Below are positions 46,750 through 57,935 of a stretch of DNA of 64,000 nucleotides, piece by piece (positions within the stretch are counted from its first letter, which is position 1; every line of letters starts with the position of its first letter). The notes under the pieces were generated by a model that saw only the letters and a list, made by a program, of their open reading frames with translations, did not search any database and was not told the DNA's origin. Both the position numbers and the translations under genes were made by a program. Where the stretch lies: the NCBI GenBank assembly GCA_950295325.1, contig OX485806.1:45689169-45753168 (forward strand), in the 5' to 3' direction. This DNA is from Polytrichum commune (lineage: Eukaryota; Streptophyta; Polytrichopsida; Polytrichales; Polytrichaceae).

Positions 46750-48045
46750 GCTAAGTCGTGTTTAAAATTCATGTGAAAGGAATTAATCACCTTCATCTTG
46801 GTATCGTGTGCGTCCGAGATGACACTACGCAAAGTAGTTTAATCATCTTAAATTCCTCAGGTTTATTTATGCTCCTGAATGGAACGAGGAATGTGAAATT
46901 CCTCGAGGTTAATTTTTTGTTTTAGATTTACAAATTCAATCAGGGGATTCTAAGCCAAATCAGTAAGCTTGTGTGGACGACTAAGACGTAGCTCTCAATC
47001 AGTGTGAGAATCCAGTGTCACAATTCTTTAGTTAAAGAAGAGAAAGAGTAGTGGTGTAAACCATAATTGATGTCGACGTCAAACGCAAACTATTTTCCAA
47101 GTAGAGAATTGAGTTTCGCGATTAATCTCTCGTCGTTGTGACAATTGAGGAAATTCACTTAGCTACAAAGTTGATTACTGCAATTATATTGCATGAGGGA
47201 CCGAAAGGGCATAGCCTTGATTTCTGAAAAGCTACTCGTGGTGAGAGGATGGTAATCGCATTGTGGGCAGACTTCATTGATGTGATTGAAGAGATAGGGT
47301 AGCAGCTTGATCTTGTGAATCTTGAGTTCAGCTAAAGAGCAGATGACGGAATCGTGAGACGAAGAAGCGCAACCTTTGTTGATCGGAGAAGAAGAAGGTG
47401 CCGCGTGCGAGTGAAGTCTGATGAAGAGAAGAGCTGCACGCGGAAGCTAGGCGCCTTTATCCCATATTGATGGGGAGAACCACTTAGTGCAGGTATAAAG
47501 CCTAACTCACCACAGTGGCTGATGTGTCCAGATGCTTCTCATGACACAAGACTCAATACTGGTTACATGTGACTAGACTTGTTACTTGGAACTCAGACTA
47601 TCTACTTGGCACTTGTGACTTGACTGTCTACTCGTGACTCTGGCTCTGGACTCTTGACTCGCTACTAGATTCGTGTCACTATCCTAGGCCGGTTAGCACG
47701 CTTTAAGACTCGTTCGCTTAGACTCGGTTCCCGTCACTCGTTACTAGACTTTTGTTAAACATAAGAGCATGATAATTGATTTATGAGCTCTAAGAGTCTT
47801 TATCAATGTTCATGAGATATAAAATTGTGGCTGAGTAATTTACCCCTTATAAGCTAATTCATCCTAACAAGTGATAACCAAGTGCAAATGAGGGAGTAAA
47901 TCTTAAGTTAATTGACTGTCAAATGCATACCCTAAACATTTTAACCTATCAATTAACCTTATCGTGACAAACTAGAGATACATCTGACACTCATTTGGTC
48001 TTCCCTGGGGTTTTTCAGAGTTTGAACCCTACCCTAAAATCCTAA
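46750..48045 (+). repeat. Dispersed repeat family B, copy 2
   Basis: Co-linear with 39,860-41,475 in the same orientation, with many substitutions and shorter by about 300 bp. It ends at CTAACTACA, where a truncated family A LTR begins. The TTACTTGGAACTC/CTTGTGACTTGACT-type short units lie at 47,555-47,680. Confidence 0.6.
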
Positions 48046-48050
48046 CTACA

Positions 48051-48861
48051 AGGCACAAGGGTAAGGCCATTAGCTGTGTGCAGCTCATGGCGTGGTGATT
48101 CTAGAATGCTCAAGATCACCTCATTCGGAGGTGTGAACTAGGAGTTATGGCAATTTGAGTGGGGCGCTGTCCCGGGACAGCGCCCTGGTACAGCAGTGCC
48201 TGGGAGTGATTCCCGGGACTGCCAAGGTTCAAACAAGCATAACTTCCTCAATACTTGCCTGAATGGGGCAAGTGAGAAGTCCATCAGCATCTACGTGAAG
48301 CGTAGATGAAGATGAAGTGGTTTCTTGTTATCATCAGATTTCATACAAGGAAGTTATGATGGTCTGAAGCTGCTAAGGGCTTCTAGGCCCAGCAGCTAAG
48401 GGAAAATGTCTACTTGGCCCCAACTCTTGGTAGAGAGACAAGAGGTCTCTTGACGGTGGGATAAGGGCCCTGCGTAGAGTCCTAGAGGCTTATATAGGTG
48501 AGGTGTTGTGGCCTCACCCACCCGAGGCCGAACGGCACGGCCTCCATGGGCATTGGCCCAATGTGAGGCCATAGTTGCCTAGTATGGTTCGGGTTGTTAT
48601 AGTGTTGCTCCGGCAACGCAATGATCAACATAGGAGTGGACTTTCATGGATGGAAGTCCACATCGAAGAAATGGGTTACCGATTAAGGGGTATGTCTCGA
48701 AAGCAAAGTAGGAAGGTTGGTTCCCTCCTATGAACTATAAGGTCCGGGGTAGGAGGAGCTAACCATTAGCATGGCGGAATGCAAAGGGTTAACGCTCGTA
48801 ACCTTTGCTAAGAATGAAAATTGGCAAGATGGTCAATGGGGGCTAGCAAGGGTTGCGACAC
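48051..48861 (+). mobile_element. Family A LTR, 5'-truncated
   Basis: Starts inside the LTR at AGGCACAAGGGTAAGGCCAT (about 165 bp missing) and ends AGCAAGGGTTGCGACA. It keeps the perfect 24-bp palindrome at 48,162-48,185. No primer site follows; the LINE starts immediately. Confidence 0.85.
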
Positions 48862-49175
48862 ATTTTGTCGTGTTAGTTGGGTAGTTATTCCATTGGCATA
48901 GGAAGTGTTGTTTTATGGCTTTGGCTCCCCATTTGTCTTTATGAGTTGTTGTTTTGGCGCTTGTTATGGCCTGGATTGGTCTTCTGTATATGGGGTCCAT
49001 TTGATTGTTGGTGTTTGTGTAAGGGGTGCATGTTGGTTTTTGTTGTGGGGAGTTATGTACTGTGGGTGGGTTATGTGGGAATAGTAGTTGGGTTTGAGCT
49101 AAGGCTTCTATGATGAGTTTTGGAGTAGTTTTAAAATTTTGTTTGAATTCTTTAGGGGATAGTATTTGGAGGGTG

Positions 49176-50690
49176 TCAGGGTTTTGGATTTGATGAAGGG
49201 TGGTGATGTTGAATGTGTGTAGTTTGTTGAGATTTTTTTGAGGTTTGCTTTTGCTCTGGGGAGAAATGGGCATATTCTGCGGTTTGTGTCCACGCAAGTT
49301 TTATTGTTGATTGTTTTATGGGAAAATGTTTTATAGTCGTGTGTACATGGATTTCATATTCCCTTTCAAGTAGGTTTAATGTGCGTGTTGTGGGTGATTT
49401 ACCACATGCTTGGTATTTTAGGCAGGGGAGGTGGTGGGACCCTCCGTATTTGGCTGTGATATATTTGGTTAGGCCTTGGTAGATTTGGCCTAGCTGGCCT
49501 TGGTTGTTGAGGGCATTTAGTATTTGTTTACCAATACAGTTGATGTATTCCGGGAGGAGGGAGGTGGTGTTAATGCCATTATCCTCGTTGGGGAGGTGGG
49601 TAAGTATGTTTAGTGTGCTTTGGGGGAGGTTGCATATTTCTTCGGTTAATTTGTTGAGGATTTTGTCGAGTTTTTTGATGTCTGGTTTGGAGAATGGGGC
49701 TGCATAGTAGGCGTAGGCTATTCCTAGTTTTATTATTGTGTTAAGGATGTGTATTTTTTGCTTCATCGTGGCTAGGGATGTCATTAATAATTTTCTTTGT
49801 TTTTAAGTTTTTTCAAGGGTATTATTTCTTTGGATGTTCCATTTTAGGGGGGGGACAAGATGGATGCCAAGGTATGTGTATGGTTCGTTTTGTGTGAGGA
49901 TAGGGAAGGGTTGGTTTTTGAAGTGGATGTGTTGTGCTTGTGTGTATGCTTTGAAGAGGATGGGTTTTAATTTTGATTTATTGGGACATCATGTGATTGC
50001 GCACTTACAGAGGTTGGGGTCTAGGTATGCCCATTCTGAGAATTTTTGGAGTTTGTAGATTTGTGGTTGGATGTGAGCTACATTATCGGTGAGGATGGCA
50101 AGATCGTCGACATATGCTATGGTGTTACATGTGACTGTCGATGTCTTGAGGTGGTATCTTATGTTGTCTTTTTCTGGCCATATGAGGAGTGGGTCTAAGA
50201 AAATGATAAAGAGGTATGGACTTAGAGTGTCGCCTTGTATGGTACCTCTATTGATATGGACGGGTGAAGTTGTTCCAAAGTGGTTATCATGGAAGGAGGT
50301 GGTTGAATTTGTATATATGTTTCCTATTAGTTCGACGGCGTCTCTAGGGTATCCTAAATCTTCCATTAGTGTGAGGAGATTTGCATGGTCTATGGATCCA
50401 AAGGCGTTTCTAAAGTTTATGTAGGAAACGTAGATGTTGTTGTTGGTTAAGCGAGCATCTTCTAGTGTTGCTATTAGTGTTTGGATTTGCCGGATTGTGT
50501 TTCTTTGTAGTCCGAAACCTTCTTGGCTATAGTGAATTATTTTGTGATTTTTGCCATAGCTTGTGAAGAGTGCAGGGAGTTTATTGGTGTGGAGTTTATA
50601 AATGGTGTTGGCTAAAGCGATCAGCATGTAGTTGGTAAATAATAATGGGTCATTTTTTTGTGAAGGAGTATAATTGTGTTGTGTTTCCAA
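49176..50690 (-). pseudogene. LINE reverse transcriptase and C-terminal region
   Basis: The frame 50,690-49,989 shows YSQEGFGLQRNTIRQIQTL, YINFRNAFGSIDHANLL, RGTIQGDTLSPYLFIIFLDPL and NTIAYVDDLAILTDN. YVDD is the catalytic motif and the two Asp are intact. The first Asp site is changed, with YINFRNAF where YxDFxxAF is usual. Downstream, after stops, come YLGIHLVP, then LATMKQKIHILNTIIK and PEYINCIGKQI, the thumb-like and C-terminal part typical of LINE ORF2. No intact RNase H was recognised. It would copy element RNA at a nicked chromosomal target. Confidence 0.85.
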
Positions 50691-51090
50691 TATTGGGGTA
50701 TTTTTTTTGGTGATAGCATTGCCGAAAGAAGAGAAATAACATGTCGTGGAAGGTTGTATCGTTGGCGGGAGTGGGGGGAATGTGTGTATTTTTTAGGGTG
50801 TATAGTTGTTGGATGTCTTGGTGACTTGACTAGCTTGTGCGAGGCATGGAGTACGCCACCCGTATTGCTTTTCTAGTGGTGTGGTATTTCTTGAGGTGGG
50901 ATTTCCATAATTTTTGTTGTTTTCGTGGGAGGAAACCGCCTTATTGTCTGGCTCTGTGTGATAGTGGGTTGGGGGTTGGTGTGTTGAGGCATGTTTCTTT
51001 AATGCATGTGCTTAAAGTGTTGATTATATTTTGGAATGTTTTTTGGACGATTTTCCATTCTGTTCGATTAAGGTGTTGGGTGTGTAGTTT

Positions 51091-52000
51091 TTAAGTGAGT
51101 GATTGTGTGGTAAGGTTGGTGGCTTCTTGGAACTTAGTGTGTATATGTTGAATCTGTTCTAGTGGTATGGGGTATGTAAATCTTGGGGTGTGTATTGTGG
51201 GTTTGTCAACTTTTTGGGCTAATGTGTTAGGGCCTAGGTCTAGGTTGACAGGGTAGTGATCCGAGTTCTGATTTTGGTGGAGTAGGGTTGTGCATGTTAT
51301 GTGCTTATGGTTTGGTATGTTAGTATAGAAGCCGTCAATGAGGCTAGTGGATGGGTAGTTTTGTCCTCCTTGTCGAGAGAGGGTTTCAGTATTGCGAATT
51401 GGGTGTAGATTTAGGTTATGCATAAGTCGTGCCCACTCTCCGTATTTATGGGCGGGCGTTTGTGGTATGCCTTCCTGGATATGTCCTTGTAAGAAGATAT
51501 CTATGTTAAAGTCTCTTGCTAGTATGGTTTTGTGTGTAGGGTGGTGTTTTATTAAGATGTTGATTTGGAGTATAATATCAAGTTTGAGATCTAGGTCTTG
51601 TGGGTGTGATGGTATATATAGGTTCATAATGAGGAGTGATGTTAGTGGTTTGTTGTCTATATTAAGTATTTGCAGGTAGGTGAGATATTGGCTGGGGTGG
51701 GGATTTTGGTTATGTTTTTAGGTGTGTATATATATTTTTGGATCATGGTTAGTACGCCTCCCCGAGGTGGTTTGCCCTTAGTATATTGGTGTTTCTTCTA
51801 GGGTTTTTGGTGTTTGTATTGTTGTATAATATTTTGTAGTGTAGGAACATGCTGTTTGTGTTCGTGGTAGATTTGTCTTTGGTTAGTTTAGTTTCTTGTA
51901 TTAGGATGATGTTGGGTTTGTTGTGTAACGTATGCATAAGTTCTATAATGTTTGGTAGGCTAGAGTTGATGTGCCATGTGTTCCATGTGATAATGTGGAT
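51091..52000 (-). pseudogene. LINE apurinic-type endonuclease
   Basis: Minus-strand pieces contain NIILIQETKLTKD (the QETK metal-binding Glu motif, about 51,900), NLYIPSHP, TILARDFNIDI (family GDFN) and QNSDHYPVNLDLG (the SDHxPV catalytic His motif). These mark an exonuclease-endonuclease-phosphatase domain that nicks the target before reverse transcription. One or more stops or frameshifts fall between the QETK and NLYIP pieces. Confidence 0.8.
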
Positions 52001-52074
52001 GTTGGTGTTGGTATTATGTGTGTTTGTATATTGTGGTTGGGGGGTTGTTCATGTGTGGGGTTGTAGGTGTTTGT

Positions 52075-52689
52075 CTAGCCAACAACCTGTTGGGTGCACT
52101 GGGCAATTGCTTGGAGAAGTTGTTTGGATAGGAGGGGGAAGTGTTGTGTGAGGTTTTGTTGGGTAATAGCCTTTCCTTGGGCTATGTTTTGGTTAATGTG
52201 GTTATGTACGGATGTTATTGAAGGGGCTTGTGGTGCATACTTCGTTAGTATTTGTGATAGGTAGGGGGGTTCTATGTATTGGTGTGGGCTAGTGTTTTGT
52301 AACCTTCGTAGTATGGTGAGACATCTTGGGTCTAGATGTTTAAGGAGTTGTTGATTATATTGTTGAGGTATTGGGCTCATGGCTATTATGAAGGTGTATA
52401 TTTGGTAGTGTAGGGTGTATTGTGATAGTAGGAGATTGTGTCGATAGAGATGTGGTAGGATAATATTATGGTTGAGTGAGGCATGTTGGGCCAAGTATGA
52501 GGTAAAGAGCTCTTCTAGGTGTTGGTATTCAAGTTTAAGTCTTAAGGTGTGTTTTATGAAGTATAGTCTTTGTCTTTTGATGTATTCTTTTGAGAGATTT
52601 TTGAGAATTTGTGTGAGCGGTCCTAGGAGTATAAGTATTTGGAGGTCGATGATGTATATGGCCATTTTGTATATATATATGGGTGTCAA
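52075..52689 (-). pseudogene. LINE segment between ORF1 and endonuclease, unassigned
   Basis: A 204-codon minus-strand frame, rich in Leu, Gln, Tyr and His (for example LKLEYQHLEELFTSYLAQHA), without recognised motifs. Its composition follows the G-poor bias of the coding strand. It may be a distal part of ORF1 or a separate small protein. Confidence 0.4.
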
Positions 52690-54305
52690 TGGTAAGGGCG
52701 TTTTATTACATAGAAGGTCATGATGGTTATGGTGGTCATGTGCACATGTATGGGTTTTTGGTGTTGCATTTGTGATTGGTGTGGTATGGTTATTTGTGGG
52801 TCTATGGTATGTATGGGGGGTATTATGGTTACTATTTTATGCGCATGTGTTATAAGTTGTGGCATAAGTATTGGGGTTGTCATTTGTGGGATATTAGTGT
52901 AGATATGAGTATGGATGATATGATAACGAAGGTTTATTTGGTTGTCAAAGGAAAGGTGGGTGAACCCTATTATGAGTGTGATGGATGTTTGGGTTTTGCG
53001 TTGTGAGAGGTTGTTGGCCACGAGGGTGGTATTAATCCGGAACTCCGATGGATTGCCGGCGCCTCGATCCCGAGTGATACAAACTTGGAGTTTTTTGTGG
53101 TTAAAGACAATCCTGTCTTTAAGCACTATGTCTCTTGCTTCCTCCGTGGTGAGGGTAAGGAATCCAAAGTTTTTGTCTAGCTCTGGTTTGGTGAGGCCCA
53201 TGAATTTGTATTGTTTCCCGGAGTAATAACTATCCCGTACGACTGTCTCAAAGATGTTGAATGCGTGTTCATGGCGTAGCGATTCTCTTTTGAGGTGTAC
53301 TCAAAGATTGCAGGCCTTGATGACAAGTTCATATCCCTTCTCTACCTTTCCGATAACCGACGCTCCATCTTCCATCTCTATGGCGAATGTTCGATTACCT
53401 TGGAGGAGTGCGATTCCATCACGTTGTGGGTATTGGAGGTGTATTTTGATGAACTCCACCTAATTTTTGGTGATGGCGTTGAGACCAATGTCAATTGGGT
53501 TTGAGTATGCCGTTCTGAGGTGTATGTCCATTTGCCGGAATCATCCTAGACAAACCCCTTTCACCTCTTGTTTACTAATGTTTTTGAAGCCATAATAAAA
53601 GCGGATGGTAATGTGGAATCCTTCGGATAGTCCGGTTGTGGGATCAACCGTTTCTTGCATACGGATCTGTGTCAGGTGGAGATGGTTGTTGGGGACCACA
53701 TCCGGTCTCTCACTTGGGTACAATAGTTATGATACCCGCGGGAATGTTCTCCGGAGTGTCTTGAAATCTATGATTTCTCTTGAGGGGGTCCTGATCTTTG
53801 CAAAGTCCTCATTGGTGCGGTGGTCGTGTATGATGCCTTTGTCTTTTTGTAGCACGATGGCTTCGTGAATTGGGAAGCCTAGCCACATTTATGAGGCTAT
53901 ATCTATGGTCGGGATTGCTTCTTTGGTCTTCAAGTTTTGGGGTTTGCTTGAAACGGAGGTAACCGTATGTCTCCCCATTTCATTTTTTCTTCTCTTAGCG
54001 CTATGGGTGTCGGTTGTAGTCTTCTTCTTTGGGATTTTGTATGATGTTATTGTGAGTGTCATTTCCACTAGGTTGATGGTGTCTAGTCGGGATGCAGCAG
54101 CTTGATTTGGAGCGGCGGTGAATTCATTATTTGAAATGAAGAGGTGGAGGGAGCTCCCCCCATGTTCGGGGGAGACGTCTTCGAGTTGCATGTCAATGTC
54201 AAGTTCATGATAGGGGTTTTTCGCCTTTATAAATGTGGGTTGCTTTGCTTGGGTGTGGGAGTCCAAATTTGACGGAAATACGGAAATACGGAAATACAGA
54301 TCCAT
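52686..54305 (-). pseudogene. LINE ORF1-like region
   Basis: Successive minus-strand pieces: MDLYFRISVFPSNLDSH to KTKEAIPTIDIAS (54,305-53,889), a middle part with YPSERPDVVPNNHLHL and EGFHITIRFYYGFK (53,723-53,541), and MGLTKPELDKNFGFLTLTTE, IVLKDRIVFNHKKLQV (53,201 onward). The last part resembles an RNA-recognition-type strand pattern, but I cannot name the domain. Four or more stops separate the pieces. No CCHC knuckle seen. Confidence 0.5.
54270..54298. repeat. Short GGAAATAC tandem repeat
   Basis: ACGGAAATACGGAAATACGG-type sequence, three 8-bp units at the 5' edge of the LINE. Confidence 0.7.
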
Positions 54306-54929
54306 TTTCCGTATTTTTGCTTACCTTAGTGAGGACAATAGGGTCTCTTAGGTTAAAATTTAGGGTACTGGGAATTAGGGCGATCTAAATCCGTCTTACA
54401 CGATAAAAAAAATAAAAAAATGTTATGATTACCGGTCCGGTAAATTGGATTAGGGGACCATTTGAACATGGTCCGGACCAAGTAACGGTTATGCCACGTT
54501 CAACTAACGGCCCGGAAGAGGAGAGACAGTTACAACGGACTTATGATGATGGGGGGGGGGAAAGAACGTCGTTGGTAAAACTGTTAATTATACCGTTGGT
54601 AACAACCGCCGGAAAACGGTTGGCAACCGTTTTCCGTTAAACCGAACGGTAACAGGGGAAGGAAGAGGGAGGAAGGATACTTAAGGGTCCCTTCCTTCTC
54701 CTCCCCACTTTTTCTCTCTCTGATCACAAAAGGCAAGTTGTTGAGAGAACGAGTGGTGAATTTGCCGTCATTTCGAGCCGCCAGCAGTTGGATTGCTGGG
54801 ACTCCGCACTTTCCAGTCACCGGCAGTTGGCTTGCCGGGACTCTGTAGCCATTAGCCGGAGCAGAGGGAACCCGGAGGGGAGAGAGAGAGTTTCCGTAGT
54901 CGAGCCGGAAAGTTAGAAGGGAGAGGAAA

Positions 54930-56969
54930 ATGCCGGAAGCACGGGAAGAGGATCAGAGGGAACCCATCCCGATTCCGCTCAAAGCCCTCATCCCTGCAAT
55001 CCCGAGGGAGGATAGGGAGCTGCAGGAGCTCGCGGAAAATCTCCGCGTGATGGGCTGCGCAGGGTTGCTCTCCAAACCCTGGAACCTCCGAGCAGAAGAT
55101 ACCCTCCGAGAGTTCAAATTCGAGAGGGGAAATCAGTGGCTAGGGACAAAGAGGAAGGATCCGGAAAATTGGACTCCGGATACCTGGAATAGGGTCTACG
55201 GGTTTCCTAGGGGGATTGCGGAGGGGTGGGCTGGCCGCCGCGACGGCCTGTTCGCCGGGAAATTCAGAGGGGACGCGGATCCGAAGGACGGCTTCCACCC
55301 CGGGAACTGCCGGAACATGAGAGAGTGAAGGGTGTTAGAGTTCTTCCTGCCTATCCTTAACCCAGACAAGCCGAAGCGGATTAGCCTTACCATGGCGAAC
55401 ACCCTGTTCGGTGCTATGTCCGGGGTCCGGCCGGTGAACTGGGGGCTGATCATCCAGGAAATAGTAGGGCGGGCCATCCCCCATATTGGCCGGAAACCCT
55501 CCTTACTCTCCCCCTTCATTCTGCATCTCTACCAACATTTCGACTGCATCTTGGCAGAGGAGGAGGATCTGCTAACGATAGCGGCGGACGAGGTTGCCTA
55601 CAAGCTCCTTCCGGAAGCCGGAGACCTCGAGACGGAGACTTCTAGCGACCCAATCATTCTGGAAGCACCTCCCTCCTCACCCGGGAGCCCGCCGCCCACC
55701 ATCTCGAGGCCACTCTCTCCTCCTCTTCCTCATCATCATCCGGAACCCGGACCCAGCCAGGAGACCGCTTGGCGGAATGTGGACCTCGCCGCTTGGGACT
55801 TTCCGGAAAATCCCTTCAAGCGGGTCCAGGAGGGGATGGAGGATCTTCAAAACCAGTACTACCGGTTGGAGCACATCGTCCGAGGAGCAAACCAGGCCTT
55901 GGACGACTGCGGGCCCGGAAATATTCACCGGGAGTTGGCCAAGAGAGCGGACCGGAAGGAGCTCGAGCAGGCCAAGACGGAGAATGCTCACCTCACCGCG
56001 CAGGTGGCAGCCATGACTCAGGAGCTGAGTCAGAAGAGCGAGGAGATCCGGAAGTATCACGCGGAGCAGGCAGTGGTCTTTAGTCGGATCCGGGAATTGG
56101 TGGGGCATCCGGCGGAGATCGTCAACAAGGCGCATCTCTACGAACGGATGATGGAGTCCGCAGAACCCGCTTCCGCCAGGCAGACCCTCCCCATCCTCGT
56201 GAAGTATTCACGGACGATGAAGGATCTCATGGCGGAAATCCAGAAAGTGGTTCCGCCAAGCGGAACACCCCGGCGAGTACTCTATCCGGGTCCGCCTGGA
56301 TCACCAACTGGAACCCTCTATGAGGTGGTTGGTGAAGTGGCCCTGGTTCAGAATCCGCCGACGTCTGCAGGACCCAGCCAGCAAGGAGGCGGCTCTCGGC
56401 CTGGTAGTTTCGGAGGGGCTCCGGACAGGGTCCGTTCTCCACAAGTGAGGAGGAAGAGCACTGGGTCCGTTCGATCCGGACGAGGCCAGTCCCCTGTTCC
56501 ACGGACCTCGGATCGGTCCCGGACTCCCGATAGGGCTAGGACGCCGATTCGGCACCAAACTTCGGATCGGGAGGCAACTCCGAGTAGGGGTAAGACCCCT
56601 ATGACTCAAGCCTCACCGTCTTCTCCTCCGGATTGCCAAATGGTTAGTCCCTTCCATCCGCCACCTTCAAGAGCGGCCTCCAACAGGGATCCGCGGATTG
56701 CTTTGATCTCGGGCGGGCAGAATCCGGAACAGCGTACCGGAAGCGACCCTTCTCCGGTCCGGAGCATTCGGAAGGGGAGTACAGTTTCCGGAACCCCAGG
56801 GACTGAGAGAACCGCGGACTCGGAAGATGAGATTGCCCCTTCTCCGAACATGAGGAGGATGCTTACGCGGCTGCAGAAGGCATCGCCGGGAGGCGGCTCA
56901 TCCGCCGTCAGCGGACTAGGTAGCCATTCGAAGGAGGGATCGGCTCCGAAGAAACCCCGCTCTTCTTAG
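54930..56969 (+). pseudogene. Family X protein, 680-codon frame with one internal TGA
   Basis: ATG at 54,930 (MPEAREEDQREPIPIPLK), aligned with the ATG of the minus-strand copy. Residues 1-130 hold KPWNLRAEDTLREF, WTPDTWNRVYGF and DPKDGFHPGNCRN. Codon 133 is TGA (55,326-55,328) where the other copy has Arg, so a CGA to TGA change is likely. Residues 134-230 hold a helical block with TMANTLFGAMSGVRPVNWG and LSPFILHLYQHFDCI, reminiscent of the plant retroelement-associated 'putative plant transposon protein' domain (PF20167-like; uncertain). About residues 290-440 form a coiled coil (LEQAKTENAHLTAQVA, VNKAHLYERM). The tail is Arg/Ser/Pro-rich (SDRSRTPDRARTPIR) and ends near PSPNMRRMLTRLQK and a basic PKKPRSS. 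It suggests a gag-like or chromatin/RNA-binding role, which is inference only. Otherwise open, so the loss is recent. Confidence 0.7.
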
Positions 56970-57174
56970 CTTAGAATGGCAGATTAGTTAGGTAGAATAG
57001 AGGTAGGAAGGTAGGATTTAGAAATTTTTGAAGAGGAGGGATGAAATTCTCCCTTGAGTATGTCAGCGGAAAACCCAGATCTTGATCCGGGAAATCCGGG
57101 AGAATGGATACAATTACGGTTTTCCTTAGGGGCGGCCGCTTGGGCCGCCACCCTCAGGTTAGGGATTTTAGGGC

Positions 57175-57256
57175 CTCTACTTAAGGCTGAATAAGGAGTT
57201 GGGGAAGGGTTCCTTCTCCATTGTTGTATTTCGATTGCTCCTACTTTAATAAATTC
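57175..57256 (+). terminator. TATA-like block followed by poly(A) signal
   Basis: CTACTTAAGGCTGAATAAGG is followed by AATAAA at 57,248-57,253. The same order is found in the other copy (minus strand, about 8,300-8,160). TACTTAAGG also occurs 5' of the gene at about 54,678, so the element seems to hold two related promoter-like blocks. An inverted repeat GGCGGCC/GGCCGCC lies just upstream (about 57,132-57,150). Confidence 0.5.
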
Positions 57257-57434
57257 CTTGGATTCTCACTCCTTGACTTTTCTTGATTGATGTTTGCATG
57301 GATGATCCGGAGATTGTTAGCGGAGGCAAGAGAGCACGAGGGATAGGAGTTCCGGATAGGACATGGGAGAGGAGACCCGGATCTGATCCGGTTATTGTCT
57401 TGTAGATCCTCTGTGTGTGTAGTGGGAGGGAAAC

Positions 57435-57935
57435 CTCACTAGCCCGGATGGTTGAGTAACGTCTAGGTGGGATAGCCGCTGGGAGGATTGGGTGAGGTCC
57501 GGAAGGGATCCGGATTCACGCCACTCTGATCTTCTGATGAGGTCCCACCGCCCTTAGATGGACCAATCCGGAAGGTGGTACGGATCGCCCAGTTAGCTCA
57601 GATTGAGTAGAATCCAAGGTTGAGGTAGTCGGGTAGATCTGTCGGAAGGAGAAGGGAAGGACCGGATCAGTAAGGGTTCCGGGTTGGAGGCCACCTCCGG
57701 AACGTAGTGGAAGAGATCCTCATTGTTCCGGATGTCTAGGTAACGTCCAGGTGTGATAGCCGTGGGGAAGATTGAGCGAAGGTCCGGAAGGTATCCGGAA
57801 TTGCGCCAATCCGATCTTCCGAAGAGGTCTCATCGCCGAAGGACGGGACTATCCGGAAAGTGGTACGGGTCACCCACTTCACCCGTCGAGTCGGATCTCC
57901 GGTTGGAACCCGGGCTCCTCTAGTCACTGTGGTCC
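57435..57935 (+). repeat. 284-bp tandem duplication in the family X 3' region
   Basis: GTAACGTCTAGGTG (57,456) and GTAACGTCCAGGTG (57,740) start two copies that stay co-linear through GATAGCCG, AGGTCCGGAAGG, GAGGTC and GGTGGTACGG/AGTGGTACGG. The minus-strand copy of the element has the unit once. Confidence 0.75.

Larger units (their letters stand above)
48862..54360 (-). mobile_element. LINE-type non-LTR retrotransposon, degenerate
   Basis: On the minus strand an ORF1-like region (about 54,305-52,686) is followed by an endonuclease (52,000-51,091), reverse transcriptase (50,690-49,989) and a C-terminal region (49,784-48,862). Every frame has stops, so it is inactive. From about 53,000 down to 48,870 the plus strand is strikingly G+T-rich, so the coding strand is A+C-rich and G-poor; ORF1 does not share this bias. 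The 3' end is cut at the family A LTR and no poly(A) tail (poly(T) on plus) is seen. Confidence 0.85.

Noticed and set aside
48877..53226. Plus-strand frames over the LINE
   Set aside because: Products of the G+T-rich strand; the reverse transcriptase and endonuclease motifs are on the minus strand.
54401..54420. A-rich run as the LINE poly(A) tail
   Set aside because: The LINE is on the minus strand, so its tail would be poly(T) near 48,862, not A-rich at its 5' side.
55196..56851. Long open frames in other frames and on the minus strand over the family X gene
   Set aside because: GC-rich shadows of the plus-strand frame at 54,930-56,969; only that frame is matched by the second copy.
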